Shown here: in pieces, positions 15,618 to 24,438 of the stretch | Position numbering within the stretch: position 1 is the stretch's first letter | Layout of the letters: each line of letters begins with the position of its first letter | Source: Bacillota bacterium | Lineage (GTDB): Bacteria > Bacillota > UBA4882 > UBA8346 | Length of the DNA stretch: 64,000 bases | Direction of reading: 5' to 3' | Assembly (NCBI GenBank): GCA_023402395.1 | Contig: JAEYGI010000002.1 | Span: forward strand, 186,001 to 250,000 | Made by a program: the position numbers and the translations under genes | Notes under the pieces: model-generated | Databases searched by the model: none | What the model saw: the letters and a program-made list of their open reading frames with translations, nothing else | Told to the model about the DNA's origin: nothing

Positions 15618-16079
15618 ATGGAAATTAAGGCCTTACTGGCGAAGTTAAACTGGTTTTATAGCCTCGAGCTGAATCAAGTCGACCTGTATCTGGCTCAGAG
15701 CAAAGCCTTTCAAGGGAGCTACGACAGTATCGTTTATGAGCGGGTCGCCTGGATCGAACAGCATCATGTCGACAATATCGCGGATATCATCAAAGAATTG
15801 GGCGGCAAGCCCACGAAGCTGGGAGGCCTGCTCTCCCCCATCCTTGGGAAAACGGCCGGAAACCTAATCGCGCGCTTCGGAGCGGAAGCCACCTTAAAAG
15901 CCAATATTTTAATTGAGAATAAAGCTATGAAGGACTATGTCGACTTGATCGACATCATCGGCGATGAATATGGGGAGGAACTTCGCAGGATTCTGCAGCA
16001 CAATCTAGTGGATGAGGACGTGCACACGGCCTGGTTTCAGGACCGGCTGGCCGATTATGGCCAGGCGGACGCAACTTGA
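15618..16079 (+). CDS. Ferritin-like-fold protein
   Basis: This gene encodes 153 residues, almost wholly helical. Carboxylate and His positions follow the four-helix-bundle diiron pattern: Glu in SLELNQVDLY near 16, EQHHVDN near 46-52, IENKAMKDY near 95, and DEDVHTAW near 134. The product may bind two iron atoms or another metal, as in rubrerythrin/COQ7-like and DUF2383-like proteins. Gly-rich KLGGLLSPILGKTAGNLIARFG in the middle suggests a membrane-touching amphipathic segment, as in COQ7 homologues. A terminator follows. Substrate and partner are unknown. Confidence 0.65.
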   Translation: MEIKALLAKLNWFYSLELNQVDLYLAQSKAFQGSYDSIVYERVAWIEQHHVDNIADIIKELGGKPTKLGGLLSPILGKTAGNLIARFGAEATLKANILIENKAMKDYVDLIDIIGDEYGEELRRILQHNLVDEDVHTAWFQDRLADYGQADAT

Positions 16080-16093
16080 GAATTAAACATGAA

Positions 16094-16129
16094 AAACGAG
16101 GGGTCGCCTGTTGCGAACCCTCGTTTCTT
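16094..16129 (+). terminator. Intrinsic terminator between convergent genes
   Basis: AAACGAGGGGTCGC pairs with GCGAACCCTCGTTT with one mismatch around a CTGTT loop. It serves the ferritin-like gene and perhaps the convergent RND gene. Confidence 0.75.
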
Positions 16130-16174
16130 AATCACCGGGCGGTCAACCCGCGGTTAGCGCAATCGTTCGATCGC

Positions 16175-19100
16175 CTAATTCAGGGAGACCTTTTTCCGCC
16201 CAAAAATTCCGAGGAAGAGACCACGGATTTTTTCAACCCGGGTGTAGACCACCGGGACGACCACCAATGTCATTAGCATCGACACCGTCAAACCGCCGAT
16301 CAGCGCCCAGCCGAGACCGTTCTTGAATTCGGAGCCGGGCGCCGACGACAGGGCCAGCGGCAGCATACCGAAGATCATGGTGAGTGTAGTCATCAGGATC
16401 GGACGTAACCGTTCCCGGCCCGCCTGGATCAAGGCGTCATTGACGGACATTCCTTCCTCTTCCCGGGCCCGATTGGCGAAGTCCACCAGCAGAATGGCGT
16501 TTTTACTGACCAGGCCGACCAGCATGATCATGCCCATGATCGAGAAGATCGCCAGGGTGTTTTGGGTCAGCGCCAGGGCCAGCAAGGCTCCGATGATCGC
16601 CAGCGGCACCGAGAACAGGACCGAAAAAGGATAGATAAAAGAATTATACAGGGCGGCCATAATCAGGTAAACGAAGATGATGGCCGCGATCATCGCGATA
16701 CCGAGATTAATAAAGGATTCCTGCTGGCTTTTCAACGTTCCAACAAACCCGACGGTGACGCCCGGCGGCAATTGCGCCTTGCCCACCGCCTTCATGATAT
16801 CGGAGCCGATATCGCCGCTGGCCCGGCCCACCGCTTCCGACATCACCGAGATCGCATAGTTCCGGTCGCGCCGCTCAAGCTTGGTCGGGCCGGACGACGG
16901 CGCAATCGTGGTGAATTGGCCCAACTGAACCAGTTTCCCCGAGGGGTTCTTCACCGTCAGCGCCCCGATATCATCGGTGCGGGTCCGGTTGGAACTGTCG
17001 AGCATGACCTGGATCGGATATTCGTTGCCGTCCGTGTCCAGAAATTTCGAATCGTCATTTCCGGTGAGACCGATCTGCAAGGTCTGGCCCACCGTGGCCA
17101 CGTCCAATTCCAGGCTGGCCATTTTCTGCCGGTCAAAGACGACCTTCATCTCCGGCTTGCCTTCTTCCGAAGACAACCGCACGTCGGAGGTTCCGGGGAT
17201 TGCCTCGGCGATCTTCTTTACCTGTTCGGCGGCTTGGGATACCACCGACCAATTAGACCCTTGCACCGCCAATTGAATCGGCGCCGATGAACCGCCCCCC
17301 GACATGCTGGAGGCTATGGTGATATGAACCGTCAAACCGGGGATCATCGCAAATTGCCGTTTCAAATCGGCCCGCACTTCCTCGGTGCTGCGGTGACGCT
17401 CCTCTTTGGGTATTAAATTTACATAAAATACGGCGTAATTTCCGGAGGTGCTGTTCTGGCCACTAATGCCGGTGCCCACGAAGACCGTCTCGACTTCCGG
17501 CAAGCGAGTCATGGCCTGCTCCATCGTTTGGGTGATTTGATTGGTCTGTTCCACTTTAGTTCCGTTGGGCATTTCCACGGTGATCTGCAACGAGCCCTGA
17601 TCCGACTGCGGCATGAACTCGGAGCCGATAAAGCCGCCTCCTACCAGAGAAATCGCGCCGATAAACATCGCCAGGGCGACCAGCAGCACGATCACCGGAT
17701 GTTTCAGGCAGAGCCTCAACACTTTAAGATAATCCTGGGTCAAGGCCTCATAAACCCGTTCAAACCATAATCCGAAGCGTCCCATCCAGGTCCGGCCGGT
17801 GAGTTGCTCCAGTCTTCCGAAACGAGACGACAACATCGGAGTCACGGTGAACGAAACGAACAGACTGGTCAGCGTCGAAACCACGATCACCAGGGAAAAG
17901 GCGCGCAAGATCCCGCCGATGGTCCCCGAAACCAGACATAACGGCAGGTAGACCACTACGTCAACCATGGTGATGGAGAGCGCGGTGAACCCGATCTCGT
18001 TCCGGCCGTCCAGCGAGGCGGTGCGTTTATCTTTTCCCATCTCCATGTGGCGATAAATATTCTCCAGCACGACGATGGCGTCGTCAACCAGAATACCTAC
18101 GACCAAGGACAAGGCCAGGAGCGTAATTACGTTGAGGGTGGCGCCCATTAGCCACATTCCGATGAACGTTGTCACCATTGAGGTCGGAATGGCGACCATC
18201 ACGATTAACGCGTTCCGATAGCTATGCAAAAAAAGCAGCATCACCCCGGCCACCAGCAGGATGGCGAGCAGGAGATCTTCTTTGACCGCATTCGCCGAAT
18301 CCACGGTGAACGTGGAATTATCCATAGCCATATTGGCCTGGAGATTAATCTCGGCATATTCCTTTTCGATGACGGCCAGTTCCGCCCGTACGTTCTTGCT
18401 AACATTGACGGCGTTGGCGTCCGATTGTTTCTGAACCATTATGCCGAGAGTTGTTTTACCGTTAATTCGGGTAATAACAGTCGTATCCTTGGTCCCGTCC
18501 CGCACTTCGGCCACATCGGTCAGATGGATCAAACCGCCGTCCGATCGGCCAACCACCAATTCCCGCAATTCCTCCAGGCTTTGAAACTTGCCGGCCAGGC
18601 GCACTCCGAATTGACGATCGCTATCTTTGAACGAGCCGGTCGGATACTCCAGATTGCCGCTTTGCACGGCCTGCAGGACTTGCCCGGCGGATAGTTTATA
18701 GGAGTTCAGTTTGTCATGGTTAAGATTCACCCGGATGGTCCGCTGCTTGCCGCCCATGATCATGACTTGGCCGACGCCGGCCAGCTGCGAGAGACGCGGC
18801 TTGATATGGTCATTTACCAACTGATAGAACTGAACATCCGGCAGCGTGCTGGTGACGCCGAAGATCAGCACCGGCATGTCATCCAGTGAAACTTTGGAAA
18901 GGGCCGGCGTCTTGACTCCGCTCGGCAGCGTCGAGATGATTTGATTGACTTTTCTTTGGGCGTCCTGCAAGGCGAAATCAATATTGGCCTCTTGGGTAAA
19001 ATTGATCGTTACCGAAGAGACATTTTCCTGGGAGGTCGCCACCACCGAATCAACTTTATCCAGCCCGGAAATGGCGTCCTCAATCTTTTTGGTGACCGAG

Positions 19101-19291
19101 GACTCCACTTCCTGCGCCGAAGCCCCGGGATACTGAGTATTGACGTTCACTACCGGAATGTCCAGCTTCGGGATGAGTTCGTACTGCATCTGGCTATATC
19201 CGAAAATCCCCAATATGGCCAGCGTGGTAAAGAGCACAATGATCAAAACCGGACGTTTAATGGCAAGTTCCGTAATTGTCATGGTTTTCAC
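16175..19291 (-). CDS. RND multidrug/hydrophobe efflux transporter (AcrB/MexB family)
   Basis: This gene encodes 1038 residues. The layout is that of HAE1/ACR_tran proteins: helix 1 near 12-30, a large periplasmic loop (about 40-330), helices 2-6 at about 335-490, helix 7 near 535, a second large loop, and helices 8-12 at about 865-1020. The proton-relay Asp pair is visible in VGILVDDAIVVLENI (about 400). It exports lipophilic compounds using the proton gradient. The adaptor gene lies 39 bases upstream and the TetR regulator upstream of that, forming one operon. No outer-membrane factor gene is present nearby. Confidence 0.93.
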   Translation of the reverse strand: MKTMTITELAIKRPVLIIVLFTTLAILGIFGYSQMQYELIPKLDIPVVNVNTQYPGASAQEVESSVTKKIEDAISGLDKVDSVVATSQENVSSVTINFTQEANIDFALQDAQRKVNQIISTLPSGVKTPALSKVSLDDMPVLIFGVTSTLPDVQFYQLVNDHIKPRLSQLAGVGQVMIMGGKQRTIRVNLNHDKLNSYKLSAGQVLQAVQSGNLEYPTGSFKDSDRQFGVRLAGKFQSLEELRELVVGRSDGGLIHLTDVAEVRDGTKDTTVITRINGKTTLGIMVQKQSDANAVNVSKNVRAELAVIEKEYAEINLQANMAMDNSTFTVDSANAVKEDLLLAILLVAGVMLLFLHSYRNALIVMVAIPTSMVTTFIGMWLMGATLNVITLLALSLVVGILVDDAIVVLENIYRHMEMGKDKRTASLDGRNEIGFTALSITMVDVVVYLPLCLVSGTIGGILRAFSLVIVVSTLTSLFVSFTVTPMLSSRFGRLEQLTGRTWMGRFGLWFERVYEALTQDYLKVLRLCLKHPVIVLLVALAMFIGAISLVGGGFIGSEFMPQSDQGSLQITVEMPNGTKVEQTNQITQTMEQAMTRLPEVETVFVGTGISGQNSTSGNYAVFYVNLIPKEERHRSTEEVRADLKRQFAMIPGLTVHITIASSMSGGGSSAPIQLAVQGSNWSVVSQAAEQVKKIAEAIPGTSDVRLSSEEGKPEMKVVFDRQKMASLELDVATVGQTLQIGLTGNDDSKFLDTDGNEYPIQVMLDSSNRTRTDDIGALTVKNPSGKLVQLGQFTTIAPSSGPTKLERRDRNYAISVMSEAVGRASGDIGSDIMKAVGKAQLPPGVTVGFVGTLKSQQESFINLGIAMIAAIIFVYLIMAALYNSFIYPFSVLFSVPLAIIGALLALALTQNTLAIFSIMGMIMLVGLVSKNAILLVDFANRAREEEGMSVNDALIQAGRERLRPILMTTLTMIFGMLPLALSSAPGSEFKNGLGWALIGGLTVSMLMTLVVVPVVYTRVEKIRGLFLGIFGRKKVSLN

Positions 19292-19330
19292 CTAAATCCT
19301 TCGATATTGTCAGAGCGAACCGGCTTTCAG

Positions 19331-20389
19331 CTATTGAACAACCGTGACGGCGATCCCGTCTTTCAGGTTATCCTGGCCGTTGAAAACCACCAGATCCCCT
19401 TCCTGGATCCCTTCAAGCACCGTCAGTTTGGAACCGATCTCCGACCCGACCACGATCGGCCGCAACCGGGCTTTCCCCGCCTCCACCACATATACCTCGG
19501 GTTCCTGGATGCTTCCAGCCAGGGCCGTGCGGGGAATGGTCAGCGCGTTTTGGTTAGGCAGGGTAAATTTCACCTTACCGTACATGCCCGATTTGAGCGG
19601 TTTTTTGGCGTTGTTGTTGGGAATTACGATCTGAATCGGATAGGTATGAGCATCGTCGCCCTTGACGCTGATACTGTCGATCCGGCCGCTGAATGTTACC
19701 CCGGGATAGACATCCGTGGTTATTTCAGCCGGGTCACCCACCCGCAGCCTGAAGGCTTCTTGTTCACCCAGGTTCAACTTGACCTTGAATAATGAAGTAT
19801 CAACCACGTTGGCCACGACGGTTCCCGGGTTGACCATGGTCCCGATATTCACCGGCCGGGAGCTGACAATACCCGATATCGGCGAAGTGATATTGGCGTT
19901 TTGATATTGCCGCTGCGCCACGGTGTGCTGGGCTTCCGCCGATTTAAAGGCCAAACGGGCCGATTCCAGTTGTGACTCGGAGATCAGTCCATCCTTATGC
20001 AACGATTGATTCCGCTCCCAATCCTTTTTAGCTTTTTCATAACTGGTTTGAGCCGCCGTCAGATTGGCTTCCGCCATCAGCGAATCCAGCTTCACCAACG
20101 GCGATCCGGCCGAAACATATGATCCTTCCTTGACCATGACCTCCGTGACTTTCCCGGATTGTTCGGAGATGACCGCCAGGTCGTTGTTGGCGACGATTAC
20201 GCCGACATGGGTGAATACCTCGTTGAGGTTTTCTTGGGTGGCTTTGACGGCCGATACCGGGTAGGAGGTGATCGGAACATTCTTTGCTTTTTCCGTAATG
20301 TCCGCTTTATTTTTAAACAAGACCAAGACAATCAGCACAATCAATAAAGCCGAAACCAATAAAACTACCATTCTTTTCAAAGTTATCAC
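19331..20389 (-). CDS. RND periplasmic adaptor (membrane fusion) protein
   Basis: This gene encodes 352 residues. A single N-terminal membrane anchor occupies about 7-26. It is followed by a biotinyl-lipoyl-like half (SGKVTEVMVKEGSYVSAG near 78), a coiled-coil hairpin (about 105-165), the second lipoyl half (ITSPISGIVSSRPVNIGTMV near 167), and a beta-barrel with a C-terminal membrane-proximal domain. It links the RND pump at 16175 to the outer layer of the envelope. There is no lipobox, so anchoring is through the uncleaved helix. Confidence 0.92.
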   Translation of the reverse strand: MITLKRMVVLLVSALLIVLIVLVLFKNKADITEKAKNVPITSYPVSAVKATQENLNEVFTHVGVIVANNDLAVISEQSGKVTEVMVKEGSYVSAGSPLVKLDSLMAEANLTAAQTSYEKAKKDWERNQSLHKDGLISESQLESARLAFKSAEAQHTVAQRQYQNANITSPISGIVSSRPVNIGTMVNPGTVVANVVDTSLFKVKLNLGEQEAFRLRVGDPAEITTDVYPGVTFSGRIDSISVKGDDAHTYPIQIVIPNNNAKKPLKSGMYGKVKFTLPNQNALTIPRTALAGSIQEPEVYVVEAGKARLRPIVVGSEIGSKLTVLEGIQEGDLVVFNGQDNLKDGIAVTVVQ

Positions 20390-20413
20390 CCTTATCCGAT
20401 TATTGATCGCAAT

Positions 20414-21013
20414 TTAACCGGTTTTTCTAAGCGCCCGGAGTAAAAATTGATACATGTCTTCGACCCCTTGCAATACGCTTTCCAGGTTTTGTTCCTCTAA
20501 CAGCAACTGTTTGCCGTAATCAGCGAAGGCTTTGTTGAATAAATCTGCCGTTTTGGCCACCTCTCCCTCTATCGCGAAAACGCCCTCCCGAACCCCCCGC
20601 TCCAGTATTTCAGCGGTGACCACGTTGATTTCGCAAGTAAATTCCAGGCGTTTGGAGGCGTTGTTCCGAAAATAACGGAAGGTCTCCTCCCCGGACAAAA
20701 ACTGCCATAAACCACGATCTTTCTTCGCCATTTCCCCGATATTCCGGAACAACCCGGCGGTATAATCGTGGAGCACTTGATCGGCCGGCGCTTTGTCATC
20801 GATATATTGATTGCACATCTCCATGAACTGACGATACGTAGTTTCGCAGTAAGCTCCGATCAGATCCTCTTTATTCTTAAAGTCTTTATAAATAACGCCG
20901 ACACTGATTCCGAGTTCATTGGCAATATCTTGCATCGTTGTTTTATCCAGACCGAAATGGCTCACCAGTTTCACAAAACCCGCCAAAATATCCGCTCTTC
21001 GGTCATCCGACAT
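20414..21013 (-). CDS. TetR/AcrR-family regulator of the RND operon
   Basis: This gene encodes 199 residues. The N-terminal HTH (TMQDIANELGISVGVIYKDF near 26-45) precedes a helical ligand-binding domain. It is the first gene of the tetR-adaptor-RND operon. A 25-bp near-palindrome lies 25 bases upstream of its start (21038-21062) and probably serves as its own operator, repressing the pump until a lipophilic ligand binds. Confidence 0.92.
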   Translation of the reverse strand: MSDDRRADILAGFVKLVSHFGLDKTTMQDIANELGISVGVIYKDFKNKEDLIGAYCETTYRQFMEMCNQYIDDKAPADQVLHDYTAGLFRNIGEMAKKDRGLWQFLSGEETFRYFRNNASKRLEFTCEINVVTAEILERGVREGVFAIEGEVAKTADLFNKAFADYGKQLLLEEQNLESVLQGVEDMYQFLLRALRKTG

Positions 21014-21037
21014 GGGATCACCCCCCGTTTTGAATTA

Positions 21038-21062
21038 GTGAATAAATTATAATTTAATTCAC
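21038..21062. promoter_or_regulatory. Probable TetR operator
   Basis: GTGAATAAATTATAATTTAATTCAC is shorter than three helical turns and nearly palindromic: 21038 GTGAAT and 21057 ATTCAC arms, and AAATTATAATTT in the centre, which also contains a TATAAT. It lies just upstream of the tetR start. Operator function is inferred from position and symmetry. Confidence 0.6.
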
Positions 21063-21304
21063 AGATTCAATCATAATTGGAAATAATCGCTTTGTCAATT
21101 ACATTCCTGTAAAAACTAGATGGATTTTACTGTAAAGAAGTCGGTCTTTTCTCCAAGCGGTTGAGCCGAAGGAAGCTTGGAGCCATCCAAAATAATAAAA
21201 AGGACTTCCACTATGGAAAGTCCCACTCCTTTTAGGAATCTATTCTCAAAAAATCCAAGTTAGGAAACAGTATTCTTTTGCCGAAAAGTGACGAGGATCA
21301 AAGA

Positions 21305-21329
21305 GAGGGTTTGCGGCATACAAACCCTC
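21305..21329 (-). terminator. Terminator of tRNA-Arg
   Basis: GAGGGTTTG/CAAACCCTC stem with a 7-base loop, followed on the minus strand by TCTTTG. It sits 12 bases past the tRNA 3' end. The rest of 21063-21304 holds only another imperfect hairpin (GGACTTCCA/TGGAAAGTCC near 21209). Confidence 0.6.
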
Positions 21330-21341
21330 GTGAATACTAAC

Positions 21342-21417
21342 TGGTGCGCCTGGCAGGAATCGAACCTGCGGCCAACGGATTAGAAGTCCGTTGCTCTATC
21401 CCCTGAGCTACAGGCGC
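21342..21417 (-). tRNA. tRNA-Arg (anticodon TCT)
   Basis: The minus strand folds as a full 76-base cloverleaf: acceptor GCGCCTG/CAGGCGC, D-arm GCTCAGGGGATAGAGC, anticodon arm ACGGA-CTTCTAA-TCCGT with anticodon TCT, T-arm with GGTTCGATTCC, and an encoded CCA tail. It reads AGA (and AGG). Confidence 0.95.
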
Positions 21418-21480
21418 AGATATTGACATTTATATATTATACCATACTCCGGTCCTTGATTCAACCGGATCCATCGATTG

Positions 21481-21513
21481 AAAAAACGGCTTTCAGGATG
21501 CTCCCGAAAGCCG
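21481..21513 (-). terminator. Terminator of tRNA-Gly
   Basis: On the minus strand CGGCTTTC and GAAAGCCG pair around an 11-base loop and are followed by six T residues. Confidence 0.8.
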
Positions 21514-21526
21514 CAGTTTAATCTTT

Positions 21527-21602
21527 TGGAGCGGGAAACGGGGTTCGAACCCGCGACATTCAGCTTGGAAGGCTGACGCTCTACCAACTGAGCTACTCCC
21601 GC
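21527..21602 (-). tRNA. tRNA-Gly (anticodon TCC)
   Basis: The minus strand forms a 76-base cloverleaf: acceptor GCGGGAG with CTCCCGC-type complement, D-arm GCTCAGTTGGTAGAGC, anticodon loop CTTCCAA with TCC, T-arm GGTTCGAACCC, and an encoded CCA. It reads GGA and GGG. Confidence 0.95.
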
Positions 21603-21644
21603 ATCTTCGTGCACAAACAATTTTACCATCCCAACCGACGGCCG

Positions 21645-22145
21645 TCAAGGATCTTTTTGCTCCAAATCCTGGCCCGGCTGGCCGGGCAGATCCAATTCGG
21701 TATGGAACCGGGCCACTCCTTTCCGTTTCAGCAGGGCTACCGTTACTCCGTCACCGTCCCGGAGCGTTCCGGAAAAAGAACCGTCATATATCCGGCCGAC
21801 TCCGCAGGAAGGGCTGTTGGCCTTGAAGACCAGCCGTTCCGGCCGGTGCTTCTCCACCTGTTCCAGAACCCGTTCGGCGCCGCGCCGGAACTCGGCGGTA
21901 ACCTCCAAGCCTTCTTTATTGAGCACTCGCGCCCGGTCTTCCCAGACGTCCTCCCCGGTTCCTCCCAGGATTTCCGCTGGCGGACGGGGCGCCACCAGCC
22001 CTCCCAAAAGCTCCGGGCAAAAGGGGACAATGGTAAATCCCGCCAGTTTCTCCTGGAGATCGGGGACCGGCTTCGCTCCGCCGTCATAACGGCATTTTTC
22101 GCCTAACAAACAAGCGCTGACCATGATCACGGGTTCGGTTGCCAT
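21645..22145 (-). CDS. DUF523 protein (TudS-like thiouracil desulfurase family)
   Basis: This gene encodes 166 residues. It shows the three conserved DUF523 blocks: SACLLGEKCRYDGG near 11, CPELLGGLVAPRPPAE near 43, and KANSPSCGVG near 108. The three cysteines (in ACLLG, CPE and PSCG) are those that hold a [4Fe-4S] cluster in TudS, which removes sulfur from thiouracils. Members may act in desulfuration or tRNA-base salvage. It is the last gene of the minus-strand run that begins with the Fur-family regulator, 66 bases after the carbonic-anhydrase-like gene. Whether it shares that promoter is uncertain. Confidence 0.85.
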   Translation of the reverse strand: MATEPVIMVSACLLGEKCRYDGGAKPVPDLQEKLAGFTIVPFCPELLGGLVAPRPPAEILGGTGEDVWEDRARVLNKEGLEVTAEFRRGAERVLEQVEKHRPERLVFKANSPSCGVGRIYDGSFSGTLRDGDGVTVALLKRKGVARFHTELDLPGQPGQDLEQKDP

Positions 22146-22211
22146 TCTTTAGTCTCCTCGAAAGCTGATTCTGGTCCCGGCGGAATCCAAAGGCAGGGCG
22201 ATTGGGCGTTC

Positions 22212-22751
22212 TTATTCTCTTAACTGATACAATAAATTGTCATCCACATCGTAAAACAGCGGAGCTACCAGTATTTTCGGATAGCGTAGCCGCAACCGTT
22301 TGGCCTCGCTCAACACAAAATCGATCTCATTTCCAATCTCAAACATCGGCGCAAAATGGTTAAAATGTTCTTCCGCCCACTCCCGGTCCCAGCCGGCCCG
22401 CTCAACCAAACCTGCTACGAATGCTCTCTTTCTGGAGATTAGATTGACCATCCCGCAGTTATTGTGGGCGAGCAGGGCAATGGCGGTGGCTCCCCCAACC
22501 GAAAGCGCATAAGAGACTTTAAACTCACTATGCCGTAAATTGCCTCCGCCCGTCCGGATGATATAGGCGAAGTTATCAGGCAAATTCAATTTTTTCCGGT
22601 TATCCATACACATGCCAATCAGCAACGAAGCGTTTTGAAACTGATCATGCTCCCGGCCGAGGTTGTGATACTCCAGTAGCCGGCCCACGGGCGTATCAAC
22701 ATGGGTATTTAGAATATCTTCTTTTTTTCTGACCGCGATTAACCGGTTCAT
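22212..22751 (-). CDS. Beta-carbonic-anhydrase-like protein
   Basis: This gene encodes 179 residues. The beta-CA zinc motifs are recognisable: the Cys-x-Asp-x-Arg element in IGMCMDNRK (about 45-53) and His-x-x-Cys in LLAHNNCGM (about 94-102). The typical length is near 200, so this is a compact member. Many such proteins hydrate CO2, but some are only zinc-binding relatives. It follows the zinc-uptake genes by 54 bases on the same strand, which suggests a zinc-dependent or zinc-sparing role under the same control; this link is an inference. Confidence 0.8.
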   Translation of the reverse strand: MNRLIAVRKKEDILNTHVDTPVGRLLEYHNLGREHDQFQNASLLIGMCMDNRKKLNLPDNFAYIIRTGGGNLRHSEFKVSYALSVGGATAIALLAHNNCGMVNLISRKRAFVAGLVERAGWDREWAEEHFNHFAPMFEIGNEIDFVLSEAKRLRLRYPKILVAPLFYDVDDNLLYQLRE

Positions 22752-22805
22752 GAATCCCCCTCAAGCTGATTCTTTGGCTAAACGAAACGGCTTTTTCGAG
22801 GACGG

Positions 22806-23636
22806 TTAGAGACCCGTTTTGGGAAGGACCGGCACGGGCCGTTTACTCTTGAGAATCAATACCGTAAAAAAGATCATCCCCAGCAACAGCACAACCGTTG
22901 ATCCGGTCGGCGCATCCAAATAAAAGGCGGCGATCAATCCGGTCACCGAGGTCAAAATCCCGATGCTCACCGCGATCACGATCATTCTCCGCAACGATCG
23001 GGTCAGTTGGTAAGCGATCGAAGCCGGCAGGACGATCAATGCCAACACCAGCAACTCGCCCACGGCTTGCAACGAAATGACGATCGTCAGCCCCATCAGC
23101 ATTGTTAGCAACAAGGAGATGAATGACGCCGGGATGCCGGAGACTTCGGCCATTTCCGGATCGAAGGTCGAGAACTGAAACTCCTTGAACAACAGAAAAA
23201 TGATCAGCGCCACGGCTAGGCCGACGCCGCCCATCACCCAGAGGTCGAAGGCGGTGACGCCCAGCAGGTTGCCGAAAAGATAGCTCATGATGTCGGGAGT
23301 ATAGCGTTTTAGCATTCCGATGAACAACACCGCCAGCGCCATCACCAGCGAAAACATTACCCCGATGGAGGTGTCCATTCTCAAGCTGGTCTTCCGGTTT
23401 AATAATTCGATCAGAATCACCATGAGCAAAGCCGATATTACCGCCAGCAGCAACGGGTTCCATCCCAGCAGAAACGCCAGCGCCACCCCGGCCAGGCAGC
23501 CGTGGGCGATTCCGGCCCCCACATATGACATGCCGCGAAGTACCACAAAGACTCCGATCAGCGAGCAACACCCGCCGGTGATGATCGCGCCGATCAGTCC
23601 CCGCTGCATAAAAGATAAGCTTAGAAAGTCAAACAT
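22806..23636 (-). CDS. znuB: Zinc/manganese ABC transporter permease
   Basis: This gene encodes 276 residues starting at MFDFLSLSFMQRG (23636); the frame is open to 23672, but this start overlaps the ATPase stop by eight bases, as is usual in such operons. It has eight or so membrane helices. VVLRGMSYVGAGIAHGCLAG near residue 30 is a strongly conserved ABC-3 family motif, and VGELLVLALIVLPASIAYQL near 195 is another. It forms the channel for the divalent metal delivered by the protein at 24435. Zinc is preferred over manganese because of the His-rich binding protein and the Fur-like regulator upstream. Confidence 0.92.
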   Translation of the reverse strand: MFDFLSLSFMQRGLIGAIITGGCCSLIGVFVVLRGMSYVGAGIAHGCLAGVALAFLLGWNPLLLAVISALLMVILIELLNRKTSLRMDTSIGVMFSLVMALAVLFIGMLKRYTPDIMSYLFGNLLGVTAFDLWVMGGVGLAVALIIFLLFKEFQFSTFDPEMAEVSGIPASFISLLLTMLMGLTIVISLQAVGELLVLALIVLPASIAYQLTRSLRRMIVIAVSIGILTSVTGLIAAFYLDAPTGSTVVLLLGMIFFTVLILKSKRPVPVLPKTGL

Positions 23637-24438
23637 TAAAATCACCCACCAGGATATGAGGATGGCCGTCATGATCGTAGACGAAAATTCGATCGCCGTA
23701 TACCGAACGCAGATTCTCCTTGGTCAATACCGCGGCTGGCTCCCCAAAGCTTCGAACCACTCCGTCCAGCAGCAGTAGCTTGTGGCAAAAGTGAACGATC
23801 TCATTGACGTCATGGGAGACCATCAGCACCGTCATCTCATTCTTCCGGTTCAGCGACTCCAGCAGCTCCAGGATGCTGTGCTGGGCGGCGATATCCACCG
23901 CCGCGGTCGGCTCGTCCAATAATAGCAGTTCCGGATCAGCCACCAAGGCGCGGGCGATCATCACCCGCTGATGCTGCCCGCCGGAGAGATCGGCGATGGA
24001 CCGGTCGGCGCAATCGGCCATTCCCACCAGTTCCAGACTTTGAAGCACCCTTTGCCAATGTGCTTTTTGGGGCCGCCGCAACCAGCCCAGTTGCGCGTAT
24101 AGACCCATCATCACCACTTCGCGGACGGTGGCCGGGAAATGAGACTCATTCCTGCTCTTTTGCGGTACATAGCCGATCTTGCGCCGGATCGAGGCCCGAT
24201 CGGTCTGGCCCGACTGAGCGAGCCGGATTTCCCCGGTCACGATCGGGAGCAACCCCAAAATTCCCTTGAGCAGGGTACTCTTACCGGACCCGTTGGGACC
24301 GATGATTCCGATAAACTCACCGCGCCGGATCTCAAAACTGACGCCGGATAGGGCGACAATTCCGGGGTAACCCAAGGCTACCCCGGAAACGCTCATCAAA
24401 ACGGGTGAATCGTGAACAGCCATTGTTGCCTCGGTCAT
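23629..24438 (-). CDS. znuC: Zinc/manganese ABC transporter ATPase
   Basis: This gene encodes 269 residues. Walker A is GPNGSGKST (about 47), the signature is LSGGQHQRV (about 151), Walker B is LLLLDEPTAAVD (about 170), and the switch His lies in VSHDVN (about 205). The start ATG overlaps the stop of the binding-protein gene (ATGA), so translation is coupled. It energises the permease at 22806. Confidence 0.94.
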   Translation of the reverse strand: MTEATMAVHDSPVLMSVSGVALGYPGIVALSGVSFEIRRGEFIGIIGPNGSGKSTLLKGILGLLPIVTGEIRLAQSGQTDRASIRRKIGYVPQKSRNESHFPATVREVVMMGLYAQLGWLRRPQKAHWQRVLQSLELVGMADCADRSIADLSGGQHQRVMIARALVADPELLLLDEPTAAVDIAAQHSILELLESLNRKNEMTVLMVSHDVNEIVHFCHKLLLLDGVVRSFGEPAAVLTKENLRSVYGDRIFVYDHDGHPHILVGDFNV

